From NCBI GenBank assembly GCA_022842465.1, contig JALHPN010000010.1, positions 1-64,000 of the forward strand: 64,000 bases of DNA. Direction: 5' to 3'. This document shows, piece after piece, positions 35,282-42,919 of the stretch. Below the pieces are notes generated by a model. That model had not been told where the DNA came from. It made no database searches and saw nothing but the letters and a program-made list of their open reading frames with translations. The position numbers and the translations under genes are program-made. Each line of letters starts with the position of its first letter. Position 1 is the stretch's first letter. Source of the stretch: Polyangiaceae bacterium. Its GTDB lineage: Bacteria > Myxococcota_A > Polyangia > Polyangiales > Polyangiaceae.

Positions 35282-36010
35282 TCACCCCGCCGGTGACGCG
35301 ACGTCGCGCGGGACCTCGAGCACGAACGTCGTGGTGTCTCCGTGCGCGTCCTCCGCGTAGACGCGGCCGCCGTGGAGCTCGGCGAACCCCGCGGCGATGG
35401 CGAGGCCGAGCCCCGTCCCCGGGCGTCCCGCCCGCGTCGAGTGCCAGACGCGATCGAAGAGGTGAGCGCGGACATCCTCCGGGACTCGGCCCCGATCGAG
35501 GACGCGGTAGCTCACGCGTGATGGCTCCGCCTCGACCACGACGTCGACGACGGACCCCTCCGGCCCGTACTTGACCGCGTTCTCGACGAGGTGGCCGAGC
35601 GCGCGGACGAGCCGCTCGCGATCCCCTCGGAGGGAGACCGGGTCCGCGGGCATCTCGAGCTCGATCGCGACGCGACGGGTCGTCGCCACCTCGCGCACGG
35701 ACGCGACGGCGAGCTCGACGACGGTGCGCGCGTCGAACGGAGAGAGCTCGAGGGCGATGTCCTTCGCCTCGAGGTGCGAGACGTCGCTGAAGTTGCGGAG
35801 GAGCCGATCCATCTGGGTGCACGAGCGGAGGACCGCGGCCAGGATCTTCCGCGTCCGCTCGTTGTCGGCCGAGTCCGGCGTCGACTGGAGCACGAAGCTC
35901 GTCCCCATCTGGACGGCCGCGAGGGGCGCGCGCAGATCGTGGCAGACCGACGAGAGGAGGGGCTCGTGTCGCACGGGAGGCTCGGGCGCGCGCGGTGGAC
36001 TCTTCGGCAT
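35282..36010 (-). CDS. Short soluble histidine kinase, no input domain
   Basis: The 242-residue protein has only the transmitter: H-box SSVCHDLRAPLAAVQ (about 20-34), N-box LVENAVKYG, G1 DRGRVPEDV and G2 GTGLGLAIAAGFAELHGG. There is no TM segment or sensor domain, so it must be regulated through a partner or small cytosolic ligand. It converges on the NtrC-like regulator with a 3-bp gap between the stops. The two are plausible partners by position, although the tail-to-tail arrangement is unusual for a cognate pair. Confidence 0.88.
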   Translation of the reverse strand: MPKSPPRAPEPPVRHEPLLSSVCHDLRAPLAAVQMGTSFVLQSTPDSADNERTRKILAAVLRSCTQMDRLLRNFSDVSHLEAKDIALELSPFDARTVVELAVASVREVATTRRVAIELEMPADPVSLRGDRERLVRALGHLVENAVKYGPEGSVVDVVVEAEPSRVSYRVLDRGRVPEDVRAHLFDRVWHSTRAGRPGTGLGLAIAAGFAELHGGRVYAEDAHGDTTTFVLEVPRDVASPAG

Positions 36011-36064
36011 CGCCCCACAACGTGAGGCTCGTGCCGGCCGATGTCGATGCGCTCCCGCGACGCA

Positions 36065-37582
36065 CTAGCGGGCGAGCCACGCCCTCACGCACGCCAGGTC
36101 GCGGTCGGAGGACAGATAGGGCGATCCGCGGCGCGCCAGGACCCCGGCGAGACGGGGAAGCTCCGCGACGAGCGCGGCCAACGCTTCCCCCGCGTCAGGC
36201 CCCCGCGCCGCGAGGAGCTCGAGGGCATCGCGTTCCTTCCACGGCTCGCCTCTCGCGGCCGCGGCAGCGAGCGCGTCGGCCGCGCGCCGAAAGTCTCGTC
36301 GGTCCGCCGCGTCCCCCGCCTGACCTCGCAACACCTCCGAAGCGCGTGCGGCTGCCGGGAGGACCACGTCTGTGTGGAGCGCGTGGAAACCGCGGCGAAA
36401 GAGCTCGTCGGCGGTGCGCGCGACGAGGATGCGCGTGAGGTCCTCGTCCGTCGCTCGTCCGCCCGCCATGAGGTCGAGCCCCAGCGCCACGGTTGCGAGC
36501 GCGCCGACGACGGCCTCCCCCTCGCGCACGTGACGACCGTCGTGACCGGCTCCTGCCTTCAGCACGTTCGCGAGATAGGCGAGCTCCTCGCTGCGGGCCG
36601 CGAACACGCCGACGTCGTGCGCGGCGAGCTCGCGCATCGCTCGGGTCAGCGCGTTCTCCTCGTGGGCCGGCTCGCCGGGGAGGGGAGGGAGCAGGTCGGT
36701 CGCGCGACGCTCGCGCTGCGCTCCCCCGACCGCCGGCACCGATGGTGCGCGTGCGCCGGCGTCGCGGAACCATGCGCGGGTCACCACGTCCCGGACGTAC
36801 GCGCCGTCCCCGAGGGGCCTCCGCGCCAGGCCGAGGAAGCTCTTCGCGCTCGAGCCCGCCACGAAGCCCTCGGCAGCGCGGCGGTCCTCGCGGTCGCCGG
36901 CGACGTCGTCCTCCAGCGCGCCTTCCCGCGTGAGCACGTCGTAGAGGCCGCCGGCTTCGTCGATCTCGTCGTCGGCGAGCGCCGCGCAACGCGAGAGCAC
37001 GCGCACGACGAGGGCGTGGTGCTCGCGATCGAGGGCGAGGACGGCTCCGAGGATGGCGTCCCAGCCGTCGTGACCGCGCGCGACGAGGATCATGTCGTCG
37101 AGCTCCTCGTGGAGGTGATCGGAGAGCGCCTTGTCCGCGAGCTCGCCGTCCTCCGCGCTGTCGATCTCGGAGGCGAGTCGCTCGAGCGGGAAGACGAGCA
37201 CGTGGCGGTGGAGCGCGAGGACGAGGAGGTCCTCGGGGAGCCCGGCGAGCTTCTCGGCGACGACCCGGTCGCCCCCTTCGGCGAGCACCTCGAGCCACGT
37301 GAGGAAGCGCGCGGCGTCGAAGCGGTCGTCCTCTCCCGGAGCTGCGCTCTTCCAGAGGTCGTCGTCGAGCACGACGAGGAGCTGCTCGCTCGTCGCGAGC
37401 GCGACGATCTCGGCCGCGTCCTCGAGGCCGATGCTCTCGACGACGCGGGCGAGCGCGCGCGGCGGGAGCTCGCGGACCCGGGCCGCGAGGTCGGGTTGGT
37501 CCAGCAGCGACGCGACGAGGGTGCGGGTCCGCGGGGCGAGAGCGCGTTCGGTCACGTTCACCGGCCTTGGTAAGGAGTGCAA
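36065..37582 (-). CDS. DUF6178 family protein
   Basis: The 505-residue, mainly helical, acidic protein has the conserved N-terminal LVASLLDQPDLAARVRELPP, ESIGLEDAAEIVALATSEQL, LDDDLWKSA...FDAARFLTWLEVLAEGG, and DDMILVARGHDGWDAILGAV. This is the pattern of DUF6178, a family of unknown function found mostly in delta-proteobacteria and Myxococcota; the assignment is from memory. No catalytic motif stands out. A start eight codons in (GTG at VNVTERAL) is equally likely. It stands alone, 55 bp upstream (in transcription) of the convergent histidine kinase region. Confidence 0.72.
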   Translation of the reverse strand: MHSLPRPVNVTERALAPRTRTLVASLLDQPDLAARVRELPPRALARVVESIGLEDAAEIVALATSEQLLVVLDDDLWKSAAPGEDDRFDAARFLTWLEVLAEGGDRVVAEKLAGLPEDLLVLALHRHVLVFPLERLASEIDSAEDGELADKALSDHLHEELDDMILVARGHDGWDAILGAVLALDREHHALVVRVLSRCAALADDEIDEAGGLYDVLTREGALEDDVAGDREDRRAAEGFVAGSSAKSFLGLARRPLGDGAYVRDVVTRAWFRDAGARAPSVPAVGGAQRERRATDLLPPLPGEPAHEENALTRAMRELAAHDVGVFAARSEELAYLANVLKAGAGHDGRHVREGEAVVGALATVALGLDLMAGGRATDEDLTRILVARTADELFRRGFHALHTDVVLPAAARASEVLRGQAGDAADRRDFRRAADALAAAAARGEPWKERDALELLAARGPDAGEALAALVAELPRLAGVLARRGSPYLSSDRDLACVRAWLAR

Positions 37583-37658
37583 GAAGACTCAGGAAAATAA
37601 CGCTCGCGTTCGACGACGCAAGAGGGTCGCAGCGGCTGAGGTACGCTCCGGAGATCGG

Positions 37659-39023
37659 ATGCAAGCCCCCTTCACGCGCCGCCGCGCCCTCCTCCCGCTC
37701 GCCTTCGCCGCCACCCTCCTCGCCGCCGCGAGCGGCGGCGGCTGCACGTCCCTCCTCGGCGACTTCGACGTCGCCCCCTCCGCCTCTGCGGGCGGCGACC
37801 TACCGGACGGGGCGGTCGTGACCGACGGAGGTGCCACGACCGTCACCGAGGGAGGCGTCGTGTGCAATGCACCCGCGCGCGCGTGCCCCGGCGACCGATG
37901 CCTCGTGCCGAGCCCCGACGCGTGTGGCCCGGGCTGCGTCGCGTGTCCCCCCGGGGCAAACGGCGCGACGGCCATCTGCCGTCCCGACGGCACGTGCGGG
38001 ATCCGCTGCGAAGCCGGCCTCACCCCGTGCGGGAACGCCTGCCGCGACCTGACCAAGGACCCGGACCACTGCGGGCAGTGCGGCCGCGCGTGCGGCGGCG
38101 GCGGGTGCAACGCGGGTCGGTGCGAGCCCGTCATCATCACCACCGGCCTCGTCGATCCGACCGACATCGCGGTCTCGCCGACGGAGGTCTTCGTGAACGC
38201 CGACGGCGTCGTCCGGAAGTGCGCGAAGACGGGGTGCCCGTCGACGACGCCGCTCTGGTCGGGCAACACCAAGTCCGTGCGCGGCCCGCACATGCTCGGC
38301 ACCGATCTCAACTACGCGTACTTCGCGGTCGATCTCTCCAGCAACCGCTACCCGTACCGCTGCTCGCTCGCGGGGTGCGCGGCGTCTCCGGAGCAGATCG
38401 TGGTGACGCCCGCGCCGAACTCGTCGAACTTCGAGACCTTCACCCTCGAGGGCGGGTCCTTCCTGTTCACCGGCACCTACACGGGCGTGCGCGAGGTGCC
38501 GCTCGCCGGCGGCGCGGGAGGGCGCACCTACTCGAACTCCGCCGGCACGGGCGTCGCGGGCGCGAACGCGAGCTTCGTCGTCTGGTCCGACAAGTTCGGC
38601 AGCGGCGTCCGTCAGTGCGCCCGCGCGGGCGCCGGGTGCATGGCGTCGTCGAACCTCATCGGCCTCGTCACCACCACGGAGCTCATCGTCGTCGCCGACC
38701 GCGCGATCTTCGCCGTCTCCGACGGCGCGGGCTCGAAGATCCAGGCATGCAACGTCGCCGGGTGCAGCGGCGCGCCGACCACCATCGCCACGTTGCCGAA
38801 CGAGGAGGTCACGGGGCTCGCCGCGGACATCACCGGCATCTACTGGACGACGTCGACGAACACCGACGGCGCCGTGAAGGCGTGCAAGGTCCTCGGCGGA
38901 TGCGGCGCGACCCCGCTCGTCCTCGCCACCGGCCAGCGGAAGCCGATCGGGATCGCGCTCGACCAAGGCTTCGTCTACTGGGTGAACAACACGGACGGCG
39001 CGGTCCGGCGCGTCGCGAAGTGA
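37659..39023 (+). CDS. Lipoprotein with Cys-rich region and beta-propeller-like domain
   Basis: The 454-residue product begins MQAPFTRRRALLPLAFAATL with lipobox ASGGGC near residue 29. A Gly/Asp-rich linker leads to a Cys-rich module (about 65-150: CNAPARACPGDRC, CGPGCVAC, GLTPCGNACRDLTKDPDHCG, CGRACGGGGC), typical of myxobacterial lipoproteins. The rest is built of repeated short units (VDPTDIAVSPTEVFVNADG, ITGIYWTTSTNTDGAVKAC, GFVYWVNNTDGAVRRV) that resemble NHL/six-bladed propeller repeats. A surface binding role is inference. A 7-bp GC hairpin at 39073-39092 follows but has no T-run. Confidence 0.75.
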   Translation: MQAPFTRRRALLPLAFAATLLAAASGGGCTSLLGDFDVAPSASAGGDLPDGAVVTDGGATTVTEGGVVCNAPARACPGDRCLVPSPDACGPGCVACPPGANGATAICRPDGTCGIRCEAGLTPCGNACRDLTKDPDHCGQCGRACGGGGCNAGRCEPVIITTGLVDPTDIAVSPTEVFVNADGVVRKCAKTGCPSTTPLWSGNTKSVRGPHMLGTDLNYAYFAVDLSSNRYPYRCSLAGCAASPEQIVVTPAPNSSNFETFTLEGGSFLFTGTYTGVREVPLAGGAGGRTYSNSAGTGVAGANASFVVWSDKFGSGVRQCARAGAGCMASSNLIGLVTTTELIVVADRAIFAVSDGAGSKIQACNVAGCSGAPTTIATLPNEEVTGLAADITGIYWTTSTNTDGAVKACKVLGGCGATPLVLATGQRKPIGIALDQGFVYWVNNTDGAVRRVAK

Positions 39024-39144
39024 TCGCGCTGCCGGTTTGACCGACCGGCCCTCCGCCCGCTGACAGCTTGGCGCCCCGGACGCCCCCGGGGCCGAGTTCC
39101 TGCGCCGATCGGCGAGGGAACACGCGTTGCAGCGGAGCGGTCGC

Positions 39145-40434
39145 ATGAACGACGCGACACGCGAATCGCCCGGACGCGCCCTCCTCCACCGCTGGCTCGT
39201 CGAGTTCAACCCGCTCTACCTCCTCAGCGCCGCGCTCGTCCTCGCCGGGACGTTCCTCTGCTCGCGAGGGCTCGCCGAGGGCGGGAGCTTGTACGGAACC
39301 CTGGCCGTCGCGGGGATCGCGGAGCTCTACGCCCTCGCGCTCGTCGGGGGCGCGGCGGTGCTCGTGCGGCTCGGCCACGTGCGTCCGGCGGTGATGCTCG
39401 GCCTCCTGACCGTCCTCTACCAGAGCGACCTCACCCTCCACACCGAGACCTGCGCCAACCTCGGGGTCGCCGGGACGTGGGCGGCGGCGGGCTGGGCGCT
39501 GCTCTACGCCGGCAAGCTCTTCGCGCTCGCGCGTGCGCTCCGTCTGCGCCTGTCCCGGACGGCGGTCGCGACCGCGCTCGTCGCGGGCGCCGGCCTCGCG
39601 ATCGGCCCCTTCGTCCTCCACGATCTCACGCCCGACGCGCGCGGCGGTCTGGTCGCCTCGTGGGTCTTCGCGCTCGCGTCGCTCCAGCGCACCGCCGTGG
39701 TCGCGAGCCGGGTTCCGCTCGATGCGTGGGGCGAGACGGTCCTCCGCCGCTCGGTGCGCGCGACCTGGGCGATCTCCGGCGCGCTGCTCGCCGGGCACGT
39801 CCTCTTCTGGGCCGCCGACCAGCGGATCGCCGTCGTGCCGTTCGTGCCGCTCCTCTTCGTCCGGAGCACGCGGAGCGAGCGGCGCGTGTGGGTCGTCCTC
39901 GTCGCGACGCTCGTCGTCGCGGCGCTCGTCGCGCCCGCCACGTTCGCCCTGGTCGCCGCGATGGCGGCCGCCGCGCTCCTCCTCCGCGCCTTCGCGCCCG
40001 TCTTCGGGCCGGAGATCGCGGCGACACCCGCGCCACGCTCCACGCAGCCGTATCGCGCCGGAGCGTCCGAGCAGGAGGCGTCCGTCATGGTGACCCCGCT
40101 CGTCGACACCGCCGAGGCGCACCGTCTCCTCGCCGGCGCGCTCGCCGCAGCGTGGCTTTCGGCGTGGACTCTGGGATGGGCGGGAGGCGCCCTTCCCCCG
40201 CACGTGCTCGCGCTCGATCTCCTCCTCACCTTCGTCGCAGCGTTCCTCGCGTGGCGAAGGCACGCGCGCCCGGCCCTCGCGCCGAGCCTCGCCGTCTGGA
40301 CCCACCTCGTGGCCGCGAAGGGGCTCCTCCCGACGCCACGCACGTCCCTGGAGTGGGGAGGTGCAGCGCTCTTGCTCGGCTTCGCGCTCCTCCTCGGATC
40401 AGTCGCCGCCACGTGGCGGCTTCGCCGAACGTGA
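39145..40434 (+). CDS. Polytopic membrane protein, unknown
   Basis: The 429-residue protein has about ten to twelve hydrophobic segments of ~20 residues (LYLLSAALVLAGTFLC, GTLAVAGIAELYALALVGG, TWAAAGWALLYAGKLFALA and so on) and a single hydrophilic break near residues 295-325. The conserved-looking polar segment TEFNPLYLLSA/VEFNPLYLLS and LYQSDLTLHTE do not match any transporter I recognise. ATG 39145 was chosen over TTG 39127. The 3' end overlaps the convergent LysR gene by 36 bp. Confidence 0.65.
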   Translation: MNDATRESPGRALLHRWLVEFNPLYLLSAALVLAGTFLCSRGLAEGGSLYGTLAVAGIAELYALALVGGAAVLVRLGHVRPAVMLGLLTVLYQSDLTLHTETCANLGVAGTWAAAGWALLYAGKLFALARALRLRLSRTAVATALVAGAGLAIGPFVLHDLTPDARGGLVASWVFALASLQRTAVVASRVPLDAWGETVLRRSVRATWAISGALLAGHVLFWAADQRIAVVPFVPLLFVRSTRSERRVWVVLVATLVVAALVAPATFALVAAMAAAALLLRAFAPVFGPEIAATPAPRSTQPYRAGASEQEASVMVTPLVDTAEAHRLLAGALAAAWLSAWTLGWAGGALPPHVLALDLLLTFVAAFLAWRRHARPALAPSLAVWTHLVAAKGLLPTPRTSLEWGGAALLLGFALLLGSVAATWRLRRT

Positions 40435-41298
40435 CCGGGTCAGGAGCTTCTCGAGCAGCGGATTCGGGAAGCGCCTCGCGAGCGTGATCGCGAAGAACGT
40501 CTCGACGAGCTCGGGCAAGCGCGCCACCTCCACGAGCACGCCCTGCTCGAGCTCGTCCTTCACGACGATGCGCGGGACCACGGCGAGCCCGCCGTGGGTC
40601 CGCGCGAGGAGACGGAGCATCGCCATGTCGTCGACCTCGGCGGCGATGCGCGGACGGACCCCGAGCCGGTCGACGAGCGCATCGAAGCCCGTGCGGATGC
40701 TCGACTCCATCGTCGGCACCACGACGGGCTCGGTCGCGAGGACGGCGGCGAGCCTCCGGGGACGCCTCCGCTTCGGCCGCCCGACGAGGCTGACCGGCTG
40801 CTCCGCGAGCGCGTGGGGGAGGAACGGCGACGCGGCGTCACGCGGCGGCGCCACGTTCGCGAGGACGACGTCGAGGTTGTGCGCCTCGAGCGCGCGCAGC
40901 ATGTCGGAGAGGGAGCCGGAGCGCACGATGAGCTCGACGTCCTCCTTCCCGACGAGGGGCGACAGGAATCGGAGCTGGAAGTTCCGGGACAGCGTGGCGA
41001 GGGCGCCGACGCGCAGCACGCGCCGCGCCGCCCCGCCGCCGAGGACGGCGAGCAGCTCCGAGCCGGCGCCGAAGATCGCGTCGGCATAGGTCAGCGCGAT
41101 CCGCCCGGGCTCGGTGAGGACGAGCTGTTTTCTGCGTCGCTCGAAGAGCGCGTGCCCGAGGTCGTCTTCGAGCTTCGCGATCTGCACCGAGAGCGCGGAC
41201 GGCGACACGTGCATCCGCTTGGCCGCGCGCGTCAGGCTGCCGTCGTGCGCGACGGCCCAGAAGTAGCGGAGGTGGTGGAAGTTGAGCGTCGCGATCAT
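40399..41298 (-). CDS. LysR-family regulator next to the DAB operon
   Basis: The 299-residue protein starts MIATLNFHHLRYFWAVAHDG, with the helix-turn-helix SLTRAAKRMHVSPSALSVQI in residues ~21-40, as in NhaR/CbbR-type LysR proteins. The rest is an effector-binding domain with two Rossmann-like subdomains. It is divergent from dabB, and a perfect inverted repeat sits in the gap, overlapping its own start codon. It is therefore very likely the autoregulated controller of dabB-dabA, responding to a carbon or redox metabolite. The inducer is unknown. Confidence 0.9.
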   Translation of the reverse strand: MIATLNFHHLRYFWAVAHDGSLTRAAKRMHVSPSALSVQIAKLEDDLGHALFERRRKQLVLTEPGRIALTYADAIFGAGSELLAVLGGGAARRVLRVGALATLSRNFQLRFLSPLVGKEDVELIVRSGSLSDMLRALEAHNLDVVLANVAPPRDAASPFLPHALAEQPVSLVGRPKRRRPRRLAAVLATEPVVVPTMESSIRTGFDALVDRLGVRPRIAAEVDDMAMLRLLARTHGGLAVVPRIVVKDELEQGVLVEVARLPELVETFFAITLARRFPNPLLEKLLTRSRSAKPPRGGD

Positions 41299-41319
41299 CG
41301 TTCACAGAAAGCGAACGAT
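41297..41319. promoter_or_regulatory. Likely LysR operator in the LysR/dabB gap
   Basis: ATCGTTC-N9-GAACGAT is a perfect 7-bp inverted repeat containing a T-N11-A core (T41302, A41314), as expected for a LysR protein site. It overlaps the LysR start codon (41296-41298) and sits 56 bp before the dabB ATG, in a good position to control both genes. Confidence 0.7.
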
Positions 41320-41374
41320 ACGGCCATAAAGATGAATTTTCGAGATCCACGCGCGCGTCGTAGAAACGAAGGAG

Positions 41375-42919
41375 ATGAACGCCGCGCTCGGTCTCTTCCC
41401 GCTGATCGCGCCGCTCGCTCTCGTGGGCGTTGTGCTCCGCGCACGTCGCGAACCGGGCGCGCGTCCGCGCCGCGTGCTGGCCGCGAGCCGCGCCGCGACG
41501 CTCCTCGCCCTCGGGATCGCCGTCGTCTTCGGCCTGCTCGTCGGCCTCGGCGTACGGCCGGCGCTCCACCTCGTGCGCTTCGACGGGCTCGCGGCGGTGA
41601 TGTTCGCGCTCGTCTCCTCGCTCGGCGCCGTCGTCGTGCGCTTCAGCCGACGTTACCTCGCGGGCGACCGAGGCCACGGACGCTTCGTCGGCGGGCTCTG
41701 CCTGACCGTGGCGACGGTGCTCGTCCTCGTCGTCACGGGCGACCTCGTGGTCCTCGTCACGGCGTGGATCGCCTCGAGCTTCGCCCTCCACCAGCTCCTC
41801 GTCTTCTACCCCGAGCGCCGGCGAGCCGCCCTCGCCGCGCGGAAGAAGTTCCTCGTCGCGCGGGGCGCGGACGCGTGCCTCGTCCTCGCCGTCGTGCTCC
41901 TCGTCCACGCGTTCGGGACGACGGACCTCGGTCTCCTCGTCGAGCGCGCACGCGGCGCCCACGCGGCCGGGGAGCTGCCCGGAGCCGTCACGCCGGCCGC
42001 TCTCCTCGTCGCCCTCGCCGCCGCGCTGAAGTCTGCGCAGTTCCCGGCCCACGGCTGGCTCGCGGAGGTGATGGAGACGCCCACGCCCGTGTCTGCGCTG
42101 CTCCACGCCGGCATCCTCAACGGCGGCCCGTTCCTCGTCGTGCGGCTCGCCGACGTCGTGCTTCTCGCGCCGACCGCGCTCCAACTGCTCGTCCTCGTCG
42201 GCGGCACGACCGCGACCCTCGCGTCGGTGGCGAGGGTGACCCAGCCGAGCGTGAAGGTCTCCCTCGCGTACTCGAGCGCGGCGCACATGGGGTTCACGTT
42301 GCTCCTCTGCGGGCTGGGGGCGTTCCCGGCCGCGATCCTCCATCTCGTCGCGCACTCCTTCTACAAGGCGCACGCCTTCCTCTCGTCGGGCAGCATCGTC
42401 GACCTGGTCCGCGCGGGGCACGGGCCGCCGCCTCGGGCGGTCTCGTTCGGCCGCGCGCTCGTCGCGCTCGCGCTCGCGCTCCTCGTCTATGTCGGGATCG
42501 GCCTCGCGACGGGCGCCCGCCTCCTCGAGCGGCCCGCGACGTCCGCCCTCGGTGTGATGCTCGTCCTCGCGCTGACGCATCTCCTCGCGCAGGGCCTCGC
42601 CCGTCGTGGCGCGCTCCTCCGGACCCTCGGTGCTGCGGCCGGGACGACGCTCGCGTTCCTCGGGCTCGAGCGCGTCGCCGCGCGCGTGCTCGAGCGCGCC
42701 GTCCCGGTCCACGCCGAGGCCGGTGTCGCCACCTGGACGGTCGCGGGGCTCGTGCTGCTCGCGTTCACGGCGGTGACGACGCTCCAGCTCGTCATCGCGC
42801 GGGCACCTGCTTCACCGCTGGTTCGCGCGGCCTGGGTGCACGCGCGAAACGGCTTCTACGCCAACGCCGTCTTCGACCGCCTCCTGGCGGCGCGTCGACG
42901 AGAGAGGAATCACGCATGA
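41375..42919 (+). CDS. dabB: DabB, proton-translocating membrane subunit of inorganic carbon accumulation
   Basis: The 514-residue protein has ~14 TM segments of the NuoL/MrpA proton-channel family: VTAWIASSFALHQLLVFYPE, KSAQFPAHGWLAEVMETPTPVS and LAYSSAAHMGFTLL carry the conserved Lys, His and Glu residues of the proton path. DabB pairs with DabA and couples the proton gradient to carbonic-anhydrase-like CO2 hydration and bicarbonate trapping. The gene overlaps dabA by 4 bp (ATGA). ATG 41375 is preceded by GAAGGAG at about 41367-41373. Function is assigned by family and by the adjacent dabA. Confidence 0.93.
   Translation: MNAALGLFPLIAPLALVGVVLRARREPGARPRRVLAASRAATLLALGIAVVFGLLVGLGVRPALHLVRFDGLAAVMFALVSSLGAVVVRFSRRYLAGDRGHGRFVGGLCLTVATVLVLVVTGDLVVLVTAWIASSFALHQLLVFYPERRRAALAARKKFLVARGADACLVLAVVLLVHAFGTTDLGLLVERARGAHAAGELPGAVTPAALLVALAAALKSAQFPAHGWLAEVMETPTPVSALLHAGILNGGPFLVVRLADVVLLAPTALQLLVLVGGTTATLASVARVTQPSVKVSLAYSSAAHMGFTLLLCGLGAFPAAILHLVAHSFYKAHAFLSSGSIVDLVRAGHGPPPRAVSFGRALVALALALLVYVGIGLATGARLLERPATSALGVMLVLALTHLLAQGLARRGALLRTLGAAAGTTLAFLGLERVAARVLERAVPVHAEAGVATWTVAGLVLLAFTAVTTLQLVIARAPASPLVRAAWVHARNGFYANAVFDRLLAARRRERNHA

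Noticed and set aside
39073-39092. GC-rich hairpin after the lipoprotein gene as a terminator
   Set aside because: The 7-bp stem has no following T-run, and GC-rich palindromes are frequent here by chance.
40594-42915. Very long upstream extension of the dabA frame (to 40594)
   Set aside because: It runs through dabB and antisense to LysR with Arg-rich nonsense composition. The ATG at 42916 with the ATGA overlap is the family start.
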